64,000 nucleotides of DNA, from assembly GCA_037721215.1 (NCBI GenBank), contig JBBJNV010000004.1:94557-158556 (forward strand). The letters are read 5' to 3'. The DNA comes from Gemmatimonadaceae bacterium. GTDB lineage: Bacteria > Gemmatimonadota > Gemmatimonadetes > Gemmatimonadales > Gemmatimonadaceae. The notes below the pieces were generated by a model. That model searched no databases and was not told where the DNA came from. It was given only the letters and a program-made list of their open reading frames with translations. Within the stretch, counting starts at the first letter, position 1, and every line of letters starts with the position of its first letter. The position numbers were made by a program, and so were the translations under genes. Of the stretch, positions 53,410-62,840 are shown piece after piece.

Positions 53410-55116
53410 ATGATTCGCACACAGGCAACCGCCATCATCGCCGCGCTCACAGTTTTGGCCGGATGCGGCGGAAGGGTCAGGGTTCCGCCCCTCGATCTCC
53501 CGGAGCCGCGGGCTACACGGGTCGGCATCGTGCCGCCGGCCGGACCATACCAATCCGGGGTCGATGCCATCCACTACGCCATCACGATCGAGCTGCCCGA
53601 CACCGGCAAGCACATCACCGCCAGTACCCGCGCCGATCTGTTGATCACAGCTCCACTCGATTCGGTCTGGCTCGATCTTACCGGCCTGCGCGTGCGCACC
53701 GTGACCACTCAGGCGCGCCGCGCGAGCGTCCGGGCAGTGTCCTTCCGCCAGGATTCCGCCCGCATTCACTTCCCGCTACACGATGCGCGCCCGGGAGATA
53801 CGCTGCACGTTACCGTGCTCTACGACGGCGAGCCCGACGATGGCCTCATCATTCGAAATAACGTGCACGGAGCGCGCGGCGCCTTCGCCGACAACTGGCC
53901 CGATCGCGCGCGTTTCTGGTTTCCGGTCATCGATCATCCCAGCGACAAGGCCACAGTCGACTACACGGTTACCGCCCCCGCAGCCTGGGAAGTCATTGCC
54001 AACGGAGTGCGCACAGGCTTGATGGAAGGCGCGGCCCTCACCGAGCAGAAGCGCACCTGGAAGTGGCGGATCGACCAGCCCATTCCGGCGTATCTCATGG
54101 TCATCGGTGCGGCCGACTTCGCCATCGGCGTCACCGATCGCTGCGCGCCAGGTGGGGCTGCCCCCCCTCACAACGGCTGTGTACCGGTCAGCTACTATGC
54201 GTTCCCCCAGGACAGCCTCAACAACGCTAACATCTTCCGCCGCTCCGGCCAGATGATCGCACACTTCGCCAACCTGGTGGCGCCCTTCCCGTACCCGCAG
54301 CTGGCCAATGTCCAGTCCGCGACTCGCTTTGGCGGGATGGAGAACGCCGGAGCCATCTTCTATTCGGAGACTGCGCTCAGCAAGAACACGCTGGCGGAAT
54401 CAACCGTCTCGCACGAGATCGCACACCAATGGTTCGGCGATGCCGTGACACCCGGACACTGGAGCCACCTCTGGCTCTCCGAAGGCTTCGCCACCTACTT
54501 CGGCAACCAGTTCTTTGAACGCGCCGACGGCCTCGCCCGCTTCCGGCAACTGACCACCGAGTCCTGGCAGGGTTACCTCAAATCACCAGTCACCGACCTC
54601 GCCATCGTCGACACCACCGCGGTACCCAAAAACGACCTGGTGGCTTTGCTCAATGCAAATTCCTACAACAAGGGCGGCGCCGTTCTTCATATGCTACGCG
54701 GTTTGCTGGGCGATGAAGTCTTCTTCTCGGGGATCCGCCGATATTATCGCCGCTTCGCCCACGGCAATGCACGCACCCCCGACCTGCAGCGCGCTCTCGA
54801 GGAAGAATCCGGACGCGATCTGGGCTGGTTCTTTCAGCAGTGGGTCTATCGTCCCGGCCATCCCATACTGGCGGTCACCCATAGCTACGATGCGGCCGCC
54901 CGCGAGGCGGTTGTTACGGTCAATCAGACCCAGAAAGCGGCATGGCCCACCTTCCGCTTTCCCCTGGAGCTAGCCGTTTCCGCCGCCGGCACCACCTCGT
55001 CGCAGCGAGTGCAGGTGAACGCACGCAGTGAAGTATTTCGCTTCAAGACATCAGGGCCAGTTACCGGCGTGCAGGTTGACCCCAATGGCTGGCTGTTACA
55101 CGCTGCCGCCAAATAG
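53410..55116 (+). CDS. M1 family zinc metallopeptidase lipoprotein
   Basis: 568 residues from ATG 53410 (the longer frame to 53104 is relic). Lipobox LAGC near residue 19. The catalytic site is H335-E336-x2-H339 with E358 18 residues later (HEIAHQWFGD ... LWLSE), and the exopeptidase loop reads GGMENAGA. ARFWFPVIDHPSDKATVDYT fits the N-terminal domain of M1 aminopeptidases. It trims N-terminal residues of peptides in the periplasm. The 3' end abuts a truncated IS. Confidence 0.92.
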   Translation: MIRTQATAIIAALTVLAGCGGRVRVPPLDLPEPRATRVGIVPPAGPYQSGVDAIHYAITIELPDTGKHITASTRADLLITAPLDSVWLDLTGLRVRTVTTQARRASVRAVSFRQDSARIHFPLHDARPGDTLHVTVLYDGEPDDGLIIRNNVHGARGAFADNWPDRARFWFPVIDHPSDKATVDYTVTAPAAWEVIANGVRTGLMEGAALTEQKRTWKWRIDQPIPAYLMVIGAADFAIGVTDRCAPGGAAPPHNGCVPVSYYAFPQDSLNNANIFRRSGQMIAHFANLVAPFPYPQLANVQSATRFGGMENAGAIFYSETALSKNTLAESTVSHEIAHQWFGDAVTPGHWSHLWLSEGFATYFGNQFFERADGLARFRQLTTESWQGYLKSPVTDLAIVDTTAVPKNDLVALLNANSYNKGGAVLHMLRGLLGDEVFFSGIRRYYRRFAHGNARTPDLQRALEEESGRDLGWFFQQWVYRPGHPILAVTHSYDAAAREAVVTVNQTQKAAWPTFRFPLELAVSAAGTTSSQRVQVNARSEVFRFKTSGPVTGVQVDPNGWLLHAAAK

Positions 55117-55997
55117 TGGAAACCAGCGCGCTTCGGGGACTGACATGCGCGCGCGGCGGTCGGCGCACTGGCGCCTTCGCTCGCCCGCGATAGAAGCAGG
55201 CGCTCCTCACGCAAGATCCGATAGATCGTCGATTCCGACGCGAGATAGCGTCCAGCGTCCGCCAGGCGCGGCACGATCTGATGCGGGGACAGGTCGCGGT
55301 AGGCCGCCGAATTCACGACGGCGAGGATGGTGTCACGTTCCGCGCGGGTGAGCGTGTTCGCCGGAGGGCGATGTGGACCATGACGGGCATCACCACGTGG
55401 CCGGTCCGCCATCGCTCGACCGTGCGGACGCTGAGCCCGAGCAGCTGACAGGCAGGACCACGCCGGGCTCCCGCCCGTACCGCGGCGTCGATCCACTCGT
55501 GAATCATGGCTCGTGTCTCGGGTCCGTGGACTCGTCCCCGTCCCCCCAGATCGCCTGGGCTTTTTTTTCAGCACTAGGAGCGCCGCGGTCTCCGCTAAGG
55601 CAGCATCCTTGCGGCGCAACTCGCGCTCGAGTTCCAGAATGCGGCGCTGCTCGACCGAACGCACGGCGCCGCGCCCCGGCTCAGTGAGCGCCGCTTCGGC
55701 CGCGGCTTGCCACGTCGTCAGGTCCGTTTCGTGTAATCCTTCGCGTCGCAGCAAGGCGCCGAGCTCACTCTCGCTCAATCCCTGTGCCGCCGTCAGCACA
55801 TTGAGCTTCTGGGCGCCGGTCCACTGCCGTTTGGATGAGGGGTCCTTATCGCCGACGTTACGCGATTCGCGTAGCCAGCGCGAGAGGTTCGACTGGCTGA
55901 TACCCGCTTCCCGCGCCAGCGCATTCGCACTCATCCCCTCGGGACCCACCAACCGACGCACCATCCGAATCTTGAAGGCAGGACTATACGGTCGCAT
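55117..55997 (-). pseudogene. IS3-family transposase, truncated and frameshifted
   Basis: OrfA: MRPYSPAFKIRMVRRLVGPE with helix-turn-helix REAGISQSNLSRWLRES and a leucine-zipper-like LELERELRRKDAALAETAAL. At 55568-55561 a run of eight A (AAAAAAAAG) ends OrfA; a -1 slip continues AQAIWGDGDEDTSTRRRDEM as OrfB. OrfB then needs a second shift (VERWRTG to PRGDARHGPHRPPANTLTRA) and stops making sense after TIYRILREERLLLSRASEG near 55140, where the peptidase gene begins. The DDE integrase core is absent. Confidence 0.8.
55561..55568 (-). promoter_or_regulatory. Probable programmed -1 frameshift site (A8G)
   Basis: Minus strand CTG-AAAAAAAAG-CCC. In-frame reading gives KKKP; a -1 slip gives KKKAQAIWGD, matching OrfB of IS3 elements. 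Confidence 0.7.
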
Positions 55998-56334
55998 TCA
56001 CAGTTCCTCTGACCCCCCAGTTCTAGTACCGAGTGATCGCTCAACCAACAGCGATCCATGCGACAACAATCCTGACACCGGGGGATCGCGAGCGTAGCCA
56101 GCAACCCTAAATCGATTGTCGGCATCAGGGTGTGTTAGATGTCGGTGCGGTATACTTGCTCGGCCTGACTGTAAAGCTTGATTAACTCGTCTAAACTCAT
56201 CGCATCAAGCTGTTGCTGAGTCGGCAATAAGGGATATAGGACGCGGCATGGCAAGTTTGCGGAATGTTCCCGTAGCGCGCCGCTATTGCCATCGGGCACC
56301 AGCAGACAGCTTGTGCCCAATGACGCGGGCCAGG
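55998..56334. other. Gap with a short foreign-looking reading frame
   Basis: Between IS3 remnant and the secreted-protein gene. A minus frame (56135-56250) reads LPTQQQLDAMSLDELIKLYS, less GC-rich than its surroundings, perhaps the C-terminus of a displaced gene. No ends of an IS were identified with confidence. Confidence 0.4.
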
Positions 56335-57531
56335 TTACCGCGGTGGCAGGTTAGGCTGAGCGATCACGGGGCAGTTGATGATCGCTTTGGTCGGCCTCAA
56401 TCCAGCGACGAAGCTGTTGCCTGGTCCAGGCGGATTGATGCTTGCACTGGTGACGAGCCCGGCCTTGACCAAGCCCTCCAGATCGGCAAAGGAAGTGATC
56501 CGCCGCGCTCTCCCGTTGCTGATCGCCGCGGGCGTCCACATGTTCACGTGAGCGTCCCAGAGAGGGCTGTAGTTGTTCGACTGCGAGCGGTTGCTGTTGT
56601 CAGGGTCGATCGGGAAGACGTTGATCGGATCGATTCCTCCATTGGCGATCGAGGCGGCGAAGCCCTGGTCCATCCGTGTCTTTGTGTCGGTAATCCCGTT
56701 CAGTACCGGAGAAAATCCGAGAAGCGCAGACCGGTCTGACGGCCGAGACAGGCCGTATCCCAGTACCTTGGCGAGACGAGGTGTATGTACTCCGTTCTCG
56801 AGCGCGGCTGGCAGCTCCTCCGAAACGTCGGTGACCAGATGGTAATAGTACTGTTTGCCACCTTGAAATCCGTCGAGCAGCGACAAAGTCACGGTACGCT
56901 TCTGGAGGTCGATCGACTTCGTGCGATCGTGGGTGCCAGATGAGTTGTGAACCATCTGCACGTTCAGCACGACGCCGCTTGGCAGCACCGCCATCGACGA
57001 CCACTCTGCATCACCGACAGCGCCCGCCTTGGCTACTCTTGGCGGGAACGGAGCAGTTTGCGACCCAGGGATGACGAGATGCTCCGGCCCGAAGTCAACG
57101 TTGCCGCGGAAGCGCATGACGCCCGCGTCGAGGGTAACCCGCTGGGCGCCGTCTCCGACTGCGTGGCGCATCTTGGGCGAATAGTTGATGCCCATCCTGC
57201 TCGCGACATCAAAGTCGGAGGCGTCGGTGATGATGTAGTAGACCGGCTCGTTCCGCGGCGAGAGCCCGCGGAACAGCGGCAGGGTCACGAATGCCGCCCG
57301 ATAGGTGAAGTTCACTTCGAGGGCGCTTTTGACGAAGACGTTGTCGCTTGCCTTGAACCGCACTGCCGTCGCCGGCGAGTACGCAGGCCGGCCGGATTCC
57401 TGGGCCGCCGTGGCCAGCAGTGCGCTCGCCTCGGTCATTCCGTTCTGGGCTGACGCGCCGTTCGCCGCGAACGCAATGGCCGCGATCGCAGCAAGCGCAA
57501 TCGTGTCAGATCGTTGTCTAAGTCTTCTCAT
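56335..57531 (-). CDS. Secreted protein of unknown function
   Basis: 398 residues with signal peptide (TIALAAIAAIAFAANGASA). Blocks that recur in related proteins I recall (DUF7482-like, uncertain): VYYIITDASDFDVASRMGIN, SMAVLPSGVVLNVQMVHN, GGKQYYYHLVTDVSEELPAA. The middle half looks like beta-sandwich; no active site is visible. Its start region 57532-57713 should hold a promoter. Confidence 0.65.
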   Translation of the reverse strand: MRRLRQRSDTIALAAIAAIAFAANGASAQNGMTEASALLATAAQESGRPAYSPATAVRFKASDNVFVKSALEVNFTYRAAFVTLPLFRGLSPRNEPVYYIITDASDFDVASRMGINYSPKMRHAVGDGAQRVTLDAGVMRFRGNVDFGPEHLVIPGSQTAPFPPRVAKAGAVGDAEWSSMAVLPSGVVLNVQMVHNSSGTHDRTKSIDLQKRTVTLSLLDGFQGGKQYYYHLVTDVSEELPAALENGVHTPRLAKVLGYGLSRPSDRSALLGFSPVLNGITDTKTRMDQGFAASIANGGIDPINVFPIDPDNSNRSQSNNYSPLWDAHVNMWTPAAISNGRARRITSFADLEGLVKAGLVTSASINPPGPGNSFVAGLRPTKAIINCPVIAQPNLPPR

Positions 57532-57761
57532 CTTTCGGCTCCTTGTCTATCCTGCGATCAGACGGCGACGCGACCGTATTGCCGCGTCGCCGGGTTCAGT
57601 CGGCTTCTGATTGACCTTACGCATTTCGTGGGCCGTACTGCATCATTCAAATATGCACCAGCTGTGTGCATCGCCGGCCGCTGGTACACAGATTCTCGCC
57701 GCAATAGTCGACAATGACATATATTCTTTACCTCCGAGCCGGGCCGCGGAGGAGCACCCGG

Positions 57762-58782
57762 ATGAGGGCCGGACTTAGCCTGGCTTCGGTCCACGGGGGC
57801 GCTTATTCACCGGGTGCGCGAGGGAAAAGAGGATTGACGCCGAAACACACGGACATCGCCGGTAAACTGCGGCAGCGGTTCTTCAGCGGGTTCCACCTGG
57901 GAATCCTCGAGCCTGGTATCCGGCTCCCAAGCGCCAATGAAATCGCTGTCGAGATGGGTGTCGATCGGCGTGTGGTTCCTCCAGGCATATCGCGAGTTGG
58001 AGCGGGAAGGAATCGTCGAGCTTCGTCAGCGCTCCGGAATATTTTTCGGCGCGAAGCCGCAGGGGCTTCCTGGGCTGTCGCCGCCCGCATCATGGGCGGT
58101 CGATGTAGTCACGCGCGCAATCGCGATGGGAATTCCGGCACCGCGGTTCGCAGACTGGTTCAGAGGCCGATTGTCCACCGACGGGCTGCGCGCACTCTGC
58201 GTCGAGTGCAATGACGACCAGCTCGGCGCGCTTTCCGCGGAAATGCGGTCAGACTACGGATTCGAAACCGACAGCGCGAACGTAGACGAGCTGCTCGCTG
58301 AACGGACGCCCGGCGATACGCTGAAACGAGCCGCCATTCTGGTGACGACGCACTTCCACGCTGGCGAGGTCAAGGAGTTGGCGGCGAGGGTCGGGCGGCC
58401 GTGGATCGCGGTGAGTCTTCGCACTGATATTTATGCCGAGATTGCGCGGCTGCTTCGCTCCTGCGCAGTTTATTTCGTCGTCGTCGATGCGCGATTCGAG
58501 AAAAAGCTTCACCGGATCTTCGAGTCCGTCAGCGGCGCCGCGGGATTTCACGCTCTGGTGATTGGCCGTGACGACGTAACTGTCATTCCCCACGACGCCC
58601 CGGTGTACATCACACGTGCCGCACGCGCGCGCGTCGACGACGACAGACTCCTCCAACGCGTGCTGCCGGAAGACCGAGTTTTTTCTCAGGAGTCCGCTCG
58701 TGAGATACTTTCTGTTGTAATCACGTCGAATATGGCCGTAGTTCCCGGACGCGAAACCGCAGTTGACGGTTCTGCCGCTTGA
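57762..58782 (+). pseudogene. GntR-like regulator, frameshifted
   Basis: ATG 57762 follows a strong SD (GGAGGAG). A GntR-type winged helix begins KHTDIAGKLRQRFFSGFHLG, ILEPGIRLPSANEIAVEMG; after VDRRVV a +1 shift in TTCCTCC (about 57978) is needed to continue LQAYRELEREGIVELRQRSG. The effector domain then reads intact to 58782. It matches the neighbour at 58822 throughout (e.g. VECNDDQLGALSAEMRSDYG and VIECNDDQLFSVSDELERDY). One C too many; mutation or sequencing error. Confidence 0.8.
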
Positions 58783-58821
58783 GCCCCAGTCGATCGCGTT
58801 CCCAACTAACCGGACATACTC

Positions 58822-59793
58822 ATGAAGCTTGCTGATGACCTGAGCGACAAGGCGGGTGCCCGGCGCCGACGGGTAGTTGCGGCGCTTGCCCAGCGTGTCT
58901 CGAGCGGACTTCACCTCGGCCTGCTAAGGTACGGCGACCGGCTGCCAAGTACTCGCGTAGTGGGTCGAGAGTTCTCGGTCGACCCACGGGTTGCGCTCGC
59001 TGCGTACAGAGTCCTCGAGGATCGGGGAATGGTCGAGCTGCGACCGCGATCGGGCATCTATGTCTCGTCGCCTGGCGGCGTCGACAAGTCGTTCCCTTTC
59101 GCCCATTCCACATGGCTGGTCGACATGCTGGCGGAGGCGATCCGGAACGGCGTGCCGGCGCACGAATTCTCGAACCGCGTCCACCGTTCCATCGACACTC
59201 TGAGATTGCGGGCAGCTGTCATCGAGTGCAACGACGATCAGCTCTTTTCGGTTTCCGACGAACTCGAGCGCGACTACGGAATGGAGGTGACCGCGCTCGA
59301 TCTGGACACTACCGGGAATGGCCTGCCCGTCGACGCTCGCCGCGCCGACTGTGTCGTGACGACATCCGCGCACGCGGAGGAGGCGCGTGGCATCGCACAG
59401 GCGATCGGCGTGCCGGTGATGATCCTTGCGATGTGTGAAGATCTCTTCTTGGAAGTGCGACGGCTGCTCGAAGAACAGACGGTTTACTTCGTCGTCACCG
59501 ACACCCGGTTCAAGTCAAAGCTCGAATGCATTTTCGAAGGCGCGCCGGGCTCAGCGAATCTCCGCGTCCTGGTGAATGGCCACGATGACATCGGGCAGAT
59601 ACCGGTCGCTGCGCCCGCTTATCTCACGCGCCTCGCGCGCAAGAACATCGGTTCACTGCCGCTCCTCAAGCGACTCATTCCAGAAGCTCACGTTTTCAAC
59701 GAGTCATCGATTCGACAGGTGCTGGAGTTCATCGTTCGCGCCAATCATGCCGTGCTCAAGACGCGGTTGACAGAAGTCGCTGTCGGCCGTTAG
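58822..59793 (+). CDS. GntR-like transcription regulator, intact paralogue
   Basis: 323 residues. GntR winged helix in first about 75: RRVVAALAQRVSSGLHLGLL, RYGDRLPSTRVVGREFSVDP. The about 230-residue ligand domain (HSTWLVDMLAEAIRNGVPAH, VVTTSAHAEEARGIAQAIGV, VTDTRFKSKLECIFEGAPGS) is not UTRA, FCD or aminotransferase, and I do not recognise it. A two-lobe ligand-binding fold is possible. Tandem duplicate of the frameshifted gene upstream. Confidence 0.75.
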   Translation: MKLADDLSDKAGARRRRVVAALAQRVSSGLHLGLLRYGDRLPSTRVVGREFSVDPRVALAAYRVLEDRGMVELRPRSGIYVSSPGGVDKSFPFAHSTWLVDMLAEAIRNGVPAHEFSNRVHRSIDTLRLRAAVIECNDDQLFSVSDELERDYGMEVTALDLDTTGNGLPVDARRADCVVTTSAHAEEARGIAQAIGVPVMILAMCEDLFLEVRRLLEEQTVYFVVTDTRFKSKLECIFEGAPGSANLRVLVNGHDDIGQIPVAAPAYLTRLARKNIGSLPLLKRLIPEAHVFNESSIRQVLEFIVRANHAVLKTRLTEVAVGR

Positions 59794-59811
59794 GAATAGC
59801 GGCGTGGTATT

Positions 59812-59973
59812 CGTGTCGCCATCGAAGAGTATGCCAAGGCGATCGATGATCGCGGAAACCTCGTCTCCGAGCTCGAGTACACCGAAATGACGTCTTTTCT
59901 GAAGGACGCACGCGGGGTCGCCGGCCGGTTGTCGAAGAACGAGGTCGTCTGTGGAAAGAGTGATAAGTTGTAG
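59812..59973 (+). pseudogene. C-terminal fragment of an unknown gene
   Basis: A frame of 53 codons reads RVAIEEYAKAIDDRGNLVSE then LEYTEMTSFLKDARGVAGRL to a TAG at 59971. It looks protein-like but has no start and no recognised family. The rest of 59974-60165 has only the hairpin at 60054. Confidence 0.3.
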
Positions 59974-60053
59974 TGTCCTTGCCCATGCTCAAAATGGTCA
60001 AGCGGGACGTGTGTTTTAAACAGTCACTAATCTCACAAAGCACAAGGGAGCCT

Positions 60054-60082
60054 GTGCGGCTTGAAAGTCATTCAAGCCGCAC
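60054..60082. other. Perfect 12-bp inverted repeat
   Basis: GTGCGGCTTGAA-AGTCA-TTCAAGCCGCAC, extended by GAGCC/GGCTC across a single bulged base. Not followed by a T tract, so not a normal terminator; possibly an IS end or regulatory hairpin. Confidence 0.75.
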
Positions 60083-60270
60083 GGCTCTCCTAGGAGTAAA
60101 AGGCGTCGCGCTACTGTGTGCGCCGGGCAGCGCAAGTTAAAGTTCGACTCTCTCTTGGGTGGTTCTTAACCGGCCAACTGACTTTCGGCAAAATCTGCTA
60201 ATGCTTGGGCAAAGTCTTTGTGCTTCTTCCGCAATCTGGTCAGGGCGTCAACGCCGACTTCATTAGTGGC

Positions 60271-60465
60271 GCTGTAATCGCTCCACATCAGAAGATCACA
60301 ACCGGCGGAACGTTCCGGTTCAACCACAAGCTTCTCTACATCGCGAACTCGCTGGTCAACCACCACATTGGACTTGAAGAAACTGAGGACGGCGTCTGGT
60401 CCATTTACTTCAACACCGTACTCATTGCCACGCTGAATGAGCGTGATTACATCATCCGTGGGTAA
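60271..60465 (+). pseudogene. IS481-like transposase C-terminal fragment
   Basis: The + frame reads KITTGGTFRFNHKLLYIANS then LVNHHIGLEETEDGVWSIYF and NTVLIATLNERDYIIRG, which I recognise as the C-terminal domain of IS481-type integrases (HhxIGLEExxDGIWxxxF). The DDE core is missing. TGTTACCTATGT and TGTTACCTATCT follow at 60476 and 60501, possible terminal-repeat remains. A minus frame at 60166-60300 (DALTRLRKKHKDFAQALADF) may be the end of another broken gene. Confidence 0.65.
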
Positions 60466-60502
60466 ACCCCAAAAGTGTTACCTATGTTGCTGGACACTTC
60501 TG

Positions 60503-61240
60503 TTACCTATCTCCCCGGCTGCTCAGACGTTCGCTTCCTGACGACGCGCCGCCCGGCATGAGCTCAGTGTAAGCAAAGCGCTCGTCGCGAATAATCGTTT
60601 CACCTACGCGTACCGCAATTGGGTCCCCGAAGTGCGGACCGTCCCAGACAAAGGTGTGGAACTCGCCACCCTCCCCGCACGGATCAACCTTATCCGGCAA
60701 TTCGGCGAGTAAGGTCCCGTCGAACGAGCGGCCGGAGAAGGTGGCTGACAACTGCGTCGTGTCCACACAGACCAGTACGGCGCGGAAGCCAGCGTTGATA
60801 AAGTCAGCAGCGAGGTGCGTTGTATCACGGTGCCAGAGCGGAAACAGCGGCTCGAAGCCCGTTCCACCGAGCAATTGCTCGCGGTACGCCCGTACATCCT
60901 CCAGATACAGGTCGCCGAACGCAATGAGTTGTACTTCGGGAACCGCCACGCGCAGCTTGGCCAGGGCGTTCGCAAATGCTGCTTCATACGCCGCATTCGA
61001 CGACAACGGCTCAAGCGTCACTTCAAAGAGTGGCAGACCAGCCGCCGCAGCCTGTGCCTCCACGAGTTCCCGACGCACGCCGTGGATACTGACGCGGTCG
61101 TAGCCCGTCGTGATGCTCGTGAGAAGCCCGACAACCTCGTATCGATCATCAGCGCGCAACGCTGACAGCGCGAGATTGCTGTCCTTACCGCCGCTCCAGC
61201 TGAGCACGACCTTCCGACGCATCGATGAAGCCCCCGTCAC
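60503..61240 (-). CDS. Diphthine-ammonia ligase-like (Dph6/N-type ATP pyrophosphatase)
   Basis: 245 residues (GTG 61240; ATG 61222 also possible). SWSGGKDS is the PP-loop that binds ATP; LVEAQAAAAGLPLFEVTLE, IAFGDLYLEDVRAYREQLL and CGEGGEFHTFVWDGPHF are the other signatures of the bacterial Dph6-like family (TIGR00290). Bacteria lack diphthamide, so the real substrate is unknown. Preceded by a palindrome at 61242. Confidence 0.85.
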   Translation of the reverse strand: MTGASSMRRKVVLSWSGGKDSNLALSALRADDRYEVVGLLTSITTGYDRVSIHGVRRELVEAQAAAAGLPLFEVTLEPLSSNAAYEAAFANALAKLRVAVPEVQLIAFGDLYLEDVRAYREQLLGGTGFEPLFPLWHRDTTHLAADFINAGFRAVLVCVDTTQLSATFSGRSFDGTLLAELPDKVDPCGEGGEFHTFVWDGPHFGDPIAVRVGETIIRDERFAYTELMPGGASSGSERLSSRGDR

Positions 61241-61241
61241 T

Positions 61242-61258
61242 TACAAACCATGTTTGTA
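61242..61258. promoter_or_regulatory. 17-bp palindrome, operator candidate
   Basis: TACAAAC-CAT-GTTTGTA (7-bp arms, 3-bp spacer) lies immediately before the start of the Dph6-like gene. The form is like TetR-family operators. No regulator is adjacent. Confidence 0.5.
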
Positions 61259-61558
61259 GCCGTCTCGTATCTAGCTCCTAAGAGAGTTTGCAGTCATTCT
61301 GATCGGGGCGCTAGCTCGATGCGGTGTTGGTGGTGAACACCGTGCGCGTTATGCGGCCCGTGCAGTTATCAGCAGCGGGATCCCCGAGTCTGGAATGAGC
61401 CAGCTCCCGACGAATCCAATTCTTGCCGCTCTGCCGGAGCAATTCGGTAATCGGCGCATATCATCAGGATTAACCGTCGATGCTGCTTCGCGCCCACGTC
61501 GTTCCATGACCAAATGCAACACCACAATCCAAACGAACTCTTGACACCAGCCCAGTCA

Positions 61559-61655
61559 TATCAACGCTCTAGCTCTGCTGCAAGGCCATCCATCACGTGC
61601 GAACGCGTAGCGTTCGCTACCTCAGCGGCCTTGTCTGCAGCAGCACAGGTTAGGC
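61559..61655 (-). other. attC-like site, minus orientation
   Basis: Minus strand starts GCCTAAC (R'', RYYYAAC) and ends GTTGATA (degenerate R', one mismatch to GTTRRRY). Inner arms GCTGCTGCAGACAAGGCC and GGCCTTGCAGCAGAGC pair imperfectly, and a GTA-loop hairpin (61599-61617) is at the tip. 97 bp, in the size range of attC. Follows the small ORF by 50 bp, as in a cassette. Confidence 0.5.
61599..61617. repeat. Stem-loop repeat with GTA loop, copy 2
   Basis: GCGAACGC-GTA-GCGTTCGC; perfect 8-bp stem. Same form as 52965-52983 with compensatory base changes. Located in the tip of the attC-like site. Confidence 0.8.
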
Positions 61656-61704
61656 AGCATGAATGAATTGTTTGGCCGCTGTTGCACTAAAAACTGCAGC
61701 GACT

Positions 61705-61881
61705 CTACAGCCCTCGCACACGACAAGCGACTAGCAGAAGCCCGAGACCAATAATCCATGACCAAACGGCAATTTGCGAATCAATTGTGACGATGCCAAA
61801 TTGGGCGGCAAGCGCTACCAAATAGAGCACAAGACAGATAATCCAAACCACCATCGTTGGGGCTTTGCCGGAATTGCGCAT
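61705..61881 (-). CDS. Small two-helix membrane protein, cassette-type
   Basis: 58 residues from ATG 61881 (an internal ATG at 61854 also works): MRNSGKAPTMVVWIICLVLY then LVALAAQFG as helix one, and IAVWSWIIGLGLLLVACRVR as helix two. Too short for most gene callers. Its lower GC and position before an attC-like site suggest an integron cassette gene. No family recognised. Confidence 0.6.
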   Translation of the reverse strand: MRNSGKAPTMVVWIICLVLYLVALAAQFGIVTIDSQIAVWSWIIGLGLLLVACRVRGL

Positions 61882-61992
61882 GGAATTGTCGCCTGTTGGT
61901 TGAGGAAGCCTGAATCTACTCGTTATGTGGTTGCCGGCCTAGAAAATATGACTGGGCTGGCCTCCGGTTTATCCGTGGATTAGCTCCTCGGT

Positions 61993-62761
61993 GTGAACCG
62001 GAGTCGCCAGAGCCACATGCGAGCGATTCACGCGTGCTACGAAGCCAGCGGTGCAGGCTATGTGATTCACCGTGCCGATGAGAGAGTGGGGTTACGAGTG
62101 CGAAGTCATCGCCCCCTCACTCCTTCCGAAGCGACCGGGTGTCCAGAGAAAACACGACAAGAGAGATGCCGCCGACCTCGCTCGCTTCTATCGAGCGGGT
62201 GAGCTCACTGCGGTGCGAATTCCGAGCGAGAGCGACGAGCGAGTTCGTGACGTAGTGCGCTGCCGAGAAACGGTTCAGAAGGAGATCCTCAAGTCTCGCC
62301 ACTACATCCTCAAGTTCCTGGCGCGCCGTCAGATCGAGCAGCACGCACTGCTTCCGCACATTGCGCCGATGGTCGAGCGACTGCAGTGCTTCCGCGGGAT
62401 ATCGCTTCATTCAGCAATGGTACTCGCTACAGAGATTGTCGATTGGCGACGATTCGAGCGTCCCTCTCAACTCGCGTGCTACCTGGGTCTCGTATCAAGA
62501 GAAGATTCGAGTGGCGACCGCACTCGACTCGGCTCAATCACCAAGGCCGGCAACAGTCACTGCCGCCACGTGCTCGTGCAGGCAGCGTGGAGTTACCGTC
62601 ATCGACCGCAGACCGGAGTCGAGCTCAAGCGAAGACAGCAGGGGCAATCACCAGGCGTAATCGTGCACGCGTGGAAAGCTCAGCAACGACTACATCAGCG
62701 CTTCAATCATTTATCGTATCGCAAGCGACCACAGATCGCTGTCGTAGCGGTCGCTCGTTAA
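61993..62761 (+). pseudogene. IS110-family transposase, 5'-truncated and frameshifted
   Basis: RAIHACYEASGAGYVIHR is followed, after one extra G at about 62077, by MREWGYECEVIAPSLLPKRP in another frame, then HDKRDAADLARFYRAGELTA, which are DEDD-transposase motifs. The C-terminal IS116/IS110 half follows: FRGISLHSAMVLATEIVDW, LGLVSREDSSGDRTRLGSIT, GNSHCRHVLVQAAW. The N-terminal about 50 residues with the first catalytic Asp are missing. Ends at TAA 62761. Confidence 0.85.
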
Positions 62762-62840
62762 CTAGTCGGATTTCTGTGGGCCGTGATGCAAGACGTCGCA
62801 CCAATCGAGCAACAAGCAGCGTGAACACATCGGTCGTGGT

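Noticed and set aside
61310..61370. Hairpin GGTGTT/AACACC next to GTTATGC
   Set aside because: End boxes do not match the attC consensus and the stem is short.
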